From the NCBI GenBank assembly GCA_035999765.1, contig CP108521.1, forward strand, positions 2,418,001 through 2,482,000: a stretch of 64,000 nucleotides of DNA. Direction: 5' to 3'. A model generated the notes under the pieces. It had not been told where the DNA came from and made no database searches. It worked only from the letters and a program-made list of their open reading frames with translations. The translations under genes and the position numbers were made by a program. Shown here one piece after another: positions 58,879 through 64,000 of this stretch (positions are counted from its first letter, which is position 1; each line of letters begins with the position of its first letter). The stretch comes from Streptomyces sp. NBC_01231 (GTDB lineage Bacteria > Actinomycetota > Actinomycetes > Streptomycetales > Streptomycetaceae).

Positions 58879-59016
58879 GTCCAGAGATCGAAGTCGGCGG
58901 AACCGACGTAGGTGCTCTAACCCCTGAGCTACACCGGCCTGTTGTACCGGTGGCGGGACTCGAACCCGCGGCCGCCCCATTATCAGTGGAAGTAGGTCCT
59001 GCCTTCGCACCTGGAC
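58879..59016 (-). ncRNA. Y RNA-like gene A with tRNA-like module
   Basis: The RNA runs 59016 down to 58879. Outer helix GTCCAG/CTGGAC (59011-59016 with 58879-58884), internal loop GTG/ATCT, CGAAG/CTTCG (59003-59007 with 58889-58893), then GGCAGGACC/GGTTCCGCC with one A-C mismatch. The tRNA-like end has T-arm 58953-58969 (GCGGGTTCGAGTCCCGC), an acceptor-like stem 58932-58937/58947-58952 closed by a 9-base loop, TA, and D-arm 58914-58929 (GCTCAGGGGTTAGAGC). The CGAAGG-AG element matches the conserved Ro-binding stem of animal Y RNAs. Upstream TTATGC may be a -10 element. Confidence 0.88.
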
Positions 59017-59076
59017 GTGCATAACCTTAGGAGGACGGCCTCGGGTCGGGCGAGCGAATTAAATTCAGGGAGATGG

Positions 59077-60537
59077 TCAGCCGCGCTTCTGCCGCTTCCA
59101 GGGCCCCGTGATCGCCAGCATGATGCCCGGCGTCTGGATGTTGGCGTACAGCGTCCGGCCGTCGGGTGAGAAGGTGACGCCCGTGAACTCGCTGTATTCC
59201 GGGTCGGCCTCGGTGCCGATGTTGAGTTCGTTGCGGGCGATGGGGTACGTGCGGCCGCTGTCGGTGGCGCCGAACAGGTGCTGGACACCCTCGCCGTCCT
59301 CGGCGATGACGAGGCCGCCGTAGGGGGAGACGGTGATGTTGTCGGGGCCGTCGAAGGCGCCGTCGACGGAGGGGTCGGGGTTCACGCCGAGCAGGACCTT
59401 CAGGGTCAGGGTGCGGCGCTTGGGGTCGTAGAACCAGACGGCGCCGTCGTGCTGGACGGGGCTCTCGTCACGGGCGTAGGAGGAGACGATGTAGGTGCCG
59501 CCGTCGCCCCACCACATGCCCTCGAGCTTGCGGGCGCGGGTGACCTGGCCGTCGGTGAACTGCTTGCGGACGGGCACCGTCTTGGCGTCGCGGTCGGGGA
59601 CGTCGATCCAGTCGACGCCGTAGACCGTGCCGATCTTCGTGGCGCGGGAGAGGTCGTCGACGAACGTGCCGCCGGAGTCGAAGCACTTGAAGGCCTGGAG
59701 GACGCCGGCGTCGGCGGCGAGGGTGCGCAGCTTGCCTCGGCCGTGCCGGAAGCCCTCCGGCGGGGTCCAGCGGAAGAGCAGGCCGTTGGGGCCTGAGGCG
59801 TCCTCGGTGAGGTAGGCGTGGCCGCGCTTGGGGTCGATGACGACCGCCTCGTGGGCGTACCGGCCGAACGCCTTGACGGGCTTGGGGTCGCGGTTGGCGC
59901 GGCGGTCTTCGGGGTCGACCTCGAAGATGTAGCCGTGGTCCTTGGTCATGCCGTTCTGGCCGGCCTTGTCCTCGGTCTCCTCGCCGGTGAGCCAGGTGCC
60001 CCAAGGGGTGGTGCCGCCCGCGCAGTTGGTGGAGGTGCCGGCGATGCCGACCCACTCGGCGACATGGCCGCCCGGGCGCACCTCGACGACCGTGCAGCCG
60101 CCGGACGCGGCCGGGTCGTAGACGAGGCCCTCGGTGAGCGGCACCGGGTGGGGCCAGCTGGCGCGCGGGCCCTTGAGCTCGTGGTTGTTGACGAGGAGTG
60201 TGGCGCCGCGCGGGCCGTCGAAGGTGGCCGTGCCGTCGTGGTTGGAGGGGGTGAACTCGCCCGACTCCAGCTTGGTCTTCCCGCTGTAGGTGATGACGCG
60301 GTACTTGAATCCGGCGGGCAGCGCGAGGATGCCGTCGGGGTCGGGCAGCAGCGGTCCGTAGCCGACCCCGTGGTGCCCGGCCGTCGATTCCGTTCCGGTG
60401 TTCTCGGCCTCCGGGGAGATCTCCGTGGACGCGAGGGCGTTGGGGGCGGTGGCGAGGGCGCCGACGCTGCCCGCCAGCGCGACACCGGCACCGGTGATCG
60501 CGGAGTTTCTGGCGAAGTCCCTGCGGGTGAGCGACAT
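59077..60537 (-). CDS. Tat-exported PhoX-like (DUF839) phosphatase
   Basis: A 486-residue secreted protein. The Tat signal is TRRDFARNSAITGAGVALAG, cleaved near ALAS. The beta-propeller PhoX/DUF839 fold shows LLVNNHELKGPRASWPHPVP (metal-site Glu), NCAGGTTPWGTWLTGEE with the Cys-Gly-Gly stretch, YAHEAVVID and LTEDASGPNGLLFRW. The family comprises calcium/iron-dependent alkaline phosphatases active on phosphate esters. AGGAG precedes the ATG. A PHO box stands at 60617-60632, so induction under phosphate starvation is expected. Confidence 0.9.
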   Translation of the reverse strand: MSLTRRDFARNSAITGAGVALAGSVGALATAPNALASTEISPEAENTGTESTAGHHGVGYGPLLPDPDGILALPAGFKYRVITYSGKTKLESGEFTPSNHDGTATFDGPRGATLLVNNHELKGPRASWPHPVPLTEGLVYDPAASGGCTVVEVRPGGHVAEWVGIAGTSTNCAGGTTPWGTWLTGEETEDKAGQNGMTKDHGYIFEVDPEDRRANRDPKPVKAFGRYAHEAVVIDPKRGHAYLTEDASGPNGLLFRWTPPEGFRHGRGKLRTLAADAGVLQAFKCFDSGGTFVDDLSRATKIGTVYGVDWIDVPDRDAKTVPVRKQFTDGQVTRARKLEGMWWGDGGTYIVSSYARDESPVQHDGAVWFYDPKRRTLTLKVLLGVNPDPSVDGAFDGPDNITVSPYGGLVIAEDGEGVQHLFGATDSGRTYPIARNELNIGTEADPEYSEFTGVTFSPDGRTLYANIQTPGIMLAITGPWKRQKRG

Positions 60538-61056
60538 GGTGTCTCCTGTGACGGTGGGCGTGCCCGTGGCGTGGAGGGTGGCGGACCTCGGTCCGCGCCA
60601 CCGTCCCGCCCGCGCCTGAACGGCGGTTGAACACCGGGCGACGCCAGGGGACCCGCTTCCATGAATCCGTACGCCCTGCCCCACCGGAACCAAAAGAGGA
60701 CCCCACCGACGGTTCAAGCCCGGCCCCGGCCCGGAAACCCGGCTGAGCCGGGATGTCGCCAGGAGAAACCCGCTTCAGCGCGGATGCCGGCCTCGGTCCA
60801 GCCCCCGGTCCGGCCCGGGATCACCCTCAGCCCGGACCCGCTCGGAACCTGACCCGAAGCGGACCCGGCCCGGGCCCGGAAACCGGCTGAGCCGGGACCT
60901 CGTCCCGGAGGCTTGCCTCCACCAGGGTCCCGCCCGAGCCCAAGCCCCGGCCCGGGCAGCCACCTGAACCCGGACCGACCCGGGACCCGCCTCGGCCCAG
61001 GCCCCGCCCCGACCCCGAAACCCGGACTCCGCCCTCGCCCACGTCCCCCTGCTGCC
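60538..61056. other. intergenic region with GC-rich repeats
   Basis: About 520 bases with no supported gene. The left 120 bases hold the PhoX promoter and PHO box. A near-identical 31-base element recurs at 60727-60757 and 60870-60900, each containing a CCGGC-TGA-GCCGG hairpin. The rest is CCCGG-rich low-complexity sequence. Open frames here are artefacts of composition. Confidence 0.6.
60617..60632 (-). promoter_or_regulatory. PHO box (PhoP-binding direct repeats) upstream of the PhoX gene
   Basis: On the minus strand GTTCA occurs twice with an 11-base period (GTTCAACCGCC, GTTCAGGCG), the layout of Streptomyces PhoP sites. It lies 80-95 bases before the PhoX start, and PhoX genes are known phosphate-starvation targets. 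Confidence 0.65.
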
Positions 61057-62472
61057 TCAACCCCCTTGCTGCGACCGCGCCTTGAACGCCGCCTTCCGCG
61101 CTTCCTTCGCGATCCGCTTGTCCGGGTGCAGGCGTCCCATCGCCTCCAGGACGTCCGCCGCGGCCGGGTGGTCGACCCGCCAGGCGGCCGTGAAGAAGCC
61201 GCTGTGCTGCTGGGCCAGGCCTTCCACGAGTTCTCGCAGCTCGTCGGAGTTGCCCTCGGCCGCCAGTTGGGCGGCGACCGTGTCGACGGTCAGCCAGAAG
61301 ACCAGGTCCTCGGAGGGCGCGGGCACGTCCGGGGCGCCCCGCTCGGTGAGCCAGACCCGGGCCAGGCCGCCCAGTTCGGGGTCGTCGAGCACTTCCCGCA
61401 GGGCCGGTTCGGCCTCGTCGCCCACCAGGGACAGCGCCTGCTGGCATCGCAGCCGGCGCAGCGGAGCACCGGCGTCCAGACCCCGCGCCGCGGCCAGCAG
61501 CTCCCGTGCCGCGGCGAGGGAGTCACGTCGGGCCAGCCACCGCTCGGTCTCGGCGTGGGCCGCCGTCGGCGGGAAGGTCGCCGTGCCGTCGAGCAGCGCG
61601 TCGGCCCCCTTGTCCGCGAGGTCGCCGACCGCGGGCGCCTCGAAGCCGGCCTCCTGGAGCCGGGCCCGCAGTCCGTACCGGCCGAGCGGGGTCAGCCGGA
61701 CCATGCCGTATCGGGAGAGGTCGGTGTCGTCGAGGGCCGCGGGCTCCTCCTCGGTGTCCGCCATCAGCGTCTCGTCGACGGGCTGGTATTCGACCAGCCC
61801 GACCGGCTCCAGCAGCCGGAACTGGTCGTCCAGCCGCATCATCGCGTCGGACACCTGCTCCAGCACGTCGTTGGTGGGCTCCCCCATGTCGCTGGGCACG
61901 ATCACCGAGGCGGCCAGCGCGGGCAGCGGCACCGGGCCCTCGGCCGGTCCGTCCTCGGTGACGGTGAGCAGGTAGAGGTTCCCGAGCACGCCGTCCAGGA
62001 AATCCGATTCGGCCTCCGGGTCCCAGTCCAGGGAGGAGAGGTCGACCTCGCCGCCCGCGTCGACCAGGTCGTCCAGGTCCGGCACGCTCGCGTCGGCCAG
62101 TACCGTCTCCAGCGCGCCCAGCCACACCGCGAGCACGTCGTGCGGGGAGCCGCCGGTCAGCAGCGCCAGGTCCTCGCCGGCCGTGACGGTGCCCGCCTCC
62201 TCGTCGACGATCTCGACCAGTCCGGTGTCGACGGCGATCCGCCAGGCCTCGCTCGCGTAGGCCGCCGCGTCGTCGCCGGTCAGTCCGAGGAGCTCGGCCG
62301 CCGCGGGCAGCTGTTCGTCGACGAGTCCGCCCCCGGCGTCGACGCGGGTGTCCGGGCCTGCCCAGCGGGCGAGGCGCGCGGCACGTGACAGCAGTGGCGT
62401 GGACAGCGCGTCCCGCGCCAGCTCCGCTTCGGGGTGAAGCCGCACCGGCGGCAAGGGGGAGCTGTCTGACAT
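61057..62472 (-). CDS. conserved Streptomyces protein of unknown function
   Basis: A 471-residue acidic cytosolic protein with no signal or membrane helix. It is rich in Ala, Leu, Asp and Glu. The middle (about 205-265) looks like a winged-helix-like segment (QFRLLEPVGLVEYQ, then YGMVRLTPLGRYGLRARLQEAGF), and the C-terminal third resembles helical repeats (ARELLAAARGLDAGAPLRRLRCQQALSLVGDEAEPALREVLDDPELGGLARVWLTERG), similar to HEAT-like repeats. AGGAG lies before the ATG. Homologues are common in streptomycetes but have no known role. It is not in an operon with its neighbours. Confidence 0.8.
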   Translation of the reverse strand: MSDSSPLPPVRLHPEAELARDALSTPLLSRAARLARWAGPDTRVDAGGGLVDEQLPAAAELLGLTGDDAAAYASEAWRIAVDTGLVEIVDEEAGTVTAGEDLALLTGGSPHDVLAVWLGALETVLADASVPDLDDLVDAGGEVDLSSLDWDPEAESDFLDGVLGNLYLLTVTEDGPAEGPVPLPALAASVIVPSDMGEPTNDVLEQVSDAMMRLDDQFRLLEPVGLVEYQPVDETLMADTEEEPAALDDTDLSRYGMVRLTPLGRYGLRARLQEAGFEAPAVGDLADKGADALLDGTATFPPTAAHAETERWLARRDSLAAARELLAAARGLDAGAPLRRLRCQQALSLVGDEAEPALREVLDDPELGGLARVWLTERGAPDVPAPSEDLVFWLTVDTVAAQLAAEGNSDELRELVEGLAQQHSGFFTAAWRVDHPAAADVLEAMGRLHPDKRIAKEARKAAFKARSQQGG

Positions 62473-62613
62473 CGGTTGGTTCTCCTAGGGACGTGTCCTA
62501 CCACTCAACCGCTCAGCCTAGACGGATATCCACCCATGCCGCCCGGTTCATCTGGCGGTCAGCCGGAGTACATGGCCGGATCCTTGACAACTGGCCGGAC
62601 CACGCAGGAGATT

Positions 62614-62666
62614 GACGCGCGTAGAAATCAGCTGGACATCTGTTCACTGTACTTTCTACGCGCGTC
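62614..62666. promoter_or_regulatory. 14-bp inverted repeat upstream of the secreted nuclease-like gene
   Basis: GACGCGCGTAGAAA at 62614-62627 and its exact complement TTTCTACGCGCGTC at 62653-62666 are 25 bases apart. The right arm is identical to the motif upstream of the acid phosphatase at 15694-15707. This suggests a common regulator of two secreted phosphoesterase-type genes. Confidence 0.6.
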
Positions 62667-62750
62667 GCCACCGCCCCACAGGTCGCGGCTCCCGCCGTTC
62701 CCCGCACCACCCTCGTCCCGGCGCCCATGTACGTCCCCGGAGGGATCCCG

Positions 62751-64000
62751 TTGCCGAACAAGTCTTCCGCCCGTCTCGCCGCGCTCACCGTCGCCGCCGT
62801 CTGTTCCGCGGCGTCCACCGTCGTCCTCACCTCGCCCGCGCACGCGGACTCCGTGCGCATCCATGACATCCAGGGCACCACCCGGATGTCGCCGTACGCC
62901 GGACAGCAGGTCACGGACGTGGCCGGAATCGTCACCGGCGTGCGCACCTACGGCTCGTCCAGAGGTTTCTGGATCCAGGATCCGAACCCGGACGCGAACC
63001 CGGCCACCAGTGAGGGCGTCTTCGTCTTCACCGGTTCCGTGCCGAAGGTCGCGGTCGGCGACGCGGTGACCGTCTCCGGCACGGTCTCGGAGTACGTCCC
63101 GGGCGGCACCGCCACCGGCAACCAGGCGCTGACCGAGATCACCAAGGCGACGGTCACCGTCGTTTCCAGCGGCAACCCGGTCCCGGCCGCCACCGTCATC
63201 ACCGCGAGGTCGGTGCCGAGCGCCTACGCGCCGGCCGGTGACGCGGCCGCGAGCGGCTCGGTCAACGGCCTGACTCTGCGTCCGTCGAAGTACGCCCTGG
63301 ACTACTACGAGTCCCTGGAGGGCATGAACGTCCAGGTGGCCGACGCCCGTGTGGTCGGCGCCACCGACCCGTACACCGAGCTGTGGGTCACGGTGAAGCC
63401 GCGCGAGAACAGCGACCGCCGGGGCGGCACGGTCTACGGCTCCTACGACTCACAGAACACCGGCCGGCTGCAGATCCAGTCGCTGGGCGCGACGGCCGAC
63501 TTCCCGGTCGCGAACGTCGGTGACACCCTCCGCGGCACCACCGCGGGCCCGCTGGACTACAACCAGTTCGGCGGCTACACCCTGGTCGCGAACAGGATCG
63601 GCACGCTCAGGAGCGCCGGGCTGAAGCGCGAGACCACCGAGAAGCAGAAGAAGGGCGAGCTGGCGGTCGCGACGTACAACGTCGAGAACCTCGACCCGGG
63701 CGACGCCACCTTCGATGCGCACGCGGCCGCGATCGTGCACAACCTCCAGTCGCCCGACATCGTGTCCCTGGAGGAGATCCAGGACGACAACGGCGCGACG
63801 AACGACGGCACGGTCGCCGCCGACCGGACGGTCACGAAGCTGATCGACGCGATCGTCGCGGCGGGCGGCCCGAGGTACGACTGGCGCTCCATCGATCCGG
63901 CGAACAACGCGGACGGCGGCGAGCCGGGCGGCAACATCCGCCAGGTGTTCCTGTTCAACCCGCAGCGGGTGTCCTTCACGGACCGCGCGGGCGGCGACGC
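62751..64000 (+). CDS. secreted endonuclease/exonuclease/phosphatase-family protein, 5' part only
   Basis: The gene continues past the right edge. The first 416 codons encode a signal peptide (residues about 1-30, LAALTVAAVCSAASTVVLTSPAHA) and an OB-fold-like region (VRIHDIQGTTRMSPYAGQQVTDVAGIVTGVRT, ExeM/NucH type). The catalytic domain then begins with GELAVATYNVENLDPGD, where the Asn of YNVENL is conserved, and IVSLEEIQDDNG, with the metal-binding Glu. The likely start is TTG 62751, with GGAGGG 6 bases upstream. An in-frame ATG at 62727 is the alternative. It is related to extracellular DNases, and phosphate scavenging from DNA is plausible. Confidence 0.88.
   Translation, partial: MPNKSSARLAALTVAAVCSAASTVVLTSPAHADSVRIHDIQGTTRMSPYAGQQVTDVAGIVTGVRTYGSSRGFWIQDPNPDANPATSEGVFVFTGSVPKVAVGDAVTVSGTVSEYVPGGTATGNQALTEITKATVTVVSSGNPVPAATVITARSVPSAYAPAGDAAASGSVNGLTLRPSKYALDYYESLEGMNVQVADARVVGATDPYTELWVTVKPRENSDRRGGTVYGSYDSQNTGRLQIQSLGATADFPVANVGDTLRGTTAGPLDYNQFGGYTLVANRIGTLRSAGLKRETTEKQKKGELAVATYNVENLDPGDATFDAHAAAIVHNLQSPDIVSLEEIQDDNGATNDGTVAADRTVTKLIDAIVAAGGPRYDWRSIDPANNADGGEPGGNIRQVFLFNPQRVSFTDRAGGD

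Noticed and set aside
58650..58970. Possible ordinary tRNA genes on the minus strand (T-loop and D-arm sequences)
   Set aside because: The order of arms is T, acceptor, D with a closed acceptor loop and no anticodon arm or free 3' end. They are better explained as tRNA-like modules of Y RNAs.
1..64000. Insertion sequences, prophage or integrative element boundaries
   Set aside because: No transposase, integrase, phage gene or tRNA-flanked att duplication was seen anywhere in the window.

Overview
The window is high-GC actinobacterial DNA that reads as Streptomyces. The grounds are strongly G/C-ending codons, GTG and TTG starts, frequent ATGA/GTGA stop-start overlaps, Tat-type secreted enzymes, sugar ABC importers without their own ATPase, SigE-type and LacI/IclR/GntR regulators, and a 6C RNA. 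The species cannot be read from the sequence. Base coordinates, overlaps and motifs were read directly; family assignments are recognition of conserved motifs, not search results.

Layout. 1-3.2 kb: an acetyltransferase end, a GlxA-type AraC regulator divergent from a DHA2 efflux pump, and a DUF1349 protein. 3.2-6.2 kb: an NADP aldehyde dehydrogenase of the 2-oxoglutarate-semialdehyde type, divergent from an IclR regulator and a GNAT gene. 6.3-11.2 kb: a class B penicillin-binding protein, a purine permease, a SigE-like sigma factor with a membrane partner, and a 6C small RNA. 11.3-34.0 kb: a large pectin island with two PL9 lyases, three single PL1 lyases, one PL1-pectinesterase fusion, two single CE8 pectinesterases, a CE12 rhamnogalacturonan acetylesterase, a Tat-exported esterase, two GH43 proteins (one with tandem catalytic domains), a Gfo/Idh oxidoreductase with its DUF6807 partner, and an ABC sugar importer. 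34.2-37.5 kb: arabonate-type dehydratase, a dihydrodipicolinate-synthase-family lyase and a GntR regulator. 37.8-43.0 kb: a DinB-like protein, an MFS pump, an uncharacterised 387-residue protein, kdgD and, divergently, uronate dehydrogenase. 43.3-48.3 kb: a DeoR regulator and a polyol-type ABC importer with a zinc dehydrogenase. 48.4-56.9 kb: a two-domain TerD protein, a TetR regulator, a third sugar ABC importer with its LacI repressor and operator, and ACC deaminase with a GntR regulator. 57.0-59.0 kb: a TROVE (Ro60/Rsr) protein preceded by three tandem Y-RNA-like genes. 59.1-64 kb: a PhoX-like phosphatase with a PHO box, a conserved unknown, and the start of a secreted endonuclease/phosphatase-fold protein.

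How the parts fit. The secreted lyases, esterases and GH43 enzymes would strip and cut pectin and its arabinan or rhamnogalacturonan side chains, and the ABC importers would take up the products. Inside the cell, galacturonate can be oxidised by uronate dehydrogenase and later handled by KdgD, while arabonate can be dehydrated twice by the two enzymes at 34-37 kb. Both routes end in 2-oxoglutarate semialdehyde, which the aldehyde dehydrogenase at 3.3 kb would convert to 2-oxoglutarate. This is inference from family membership and clustering.

The most striking non-coding find is the Y-RNA array at 58.6-59.0 kb, just upstream of the TROVE gene. Three RNAs share a long stem with covarying outer helices and a conserved internal loop. 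Two of them carry a tRNA-like module (T-arm, a closed acceptor stem, D-arm) in place of a simple loop.
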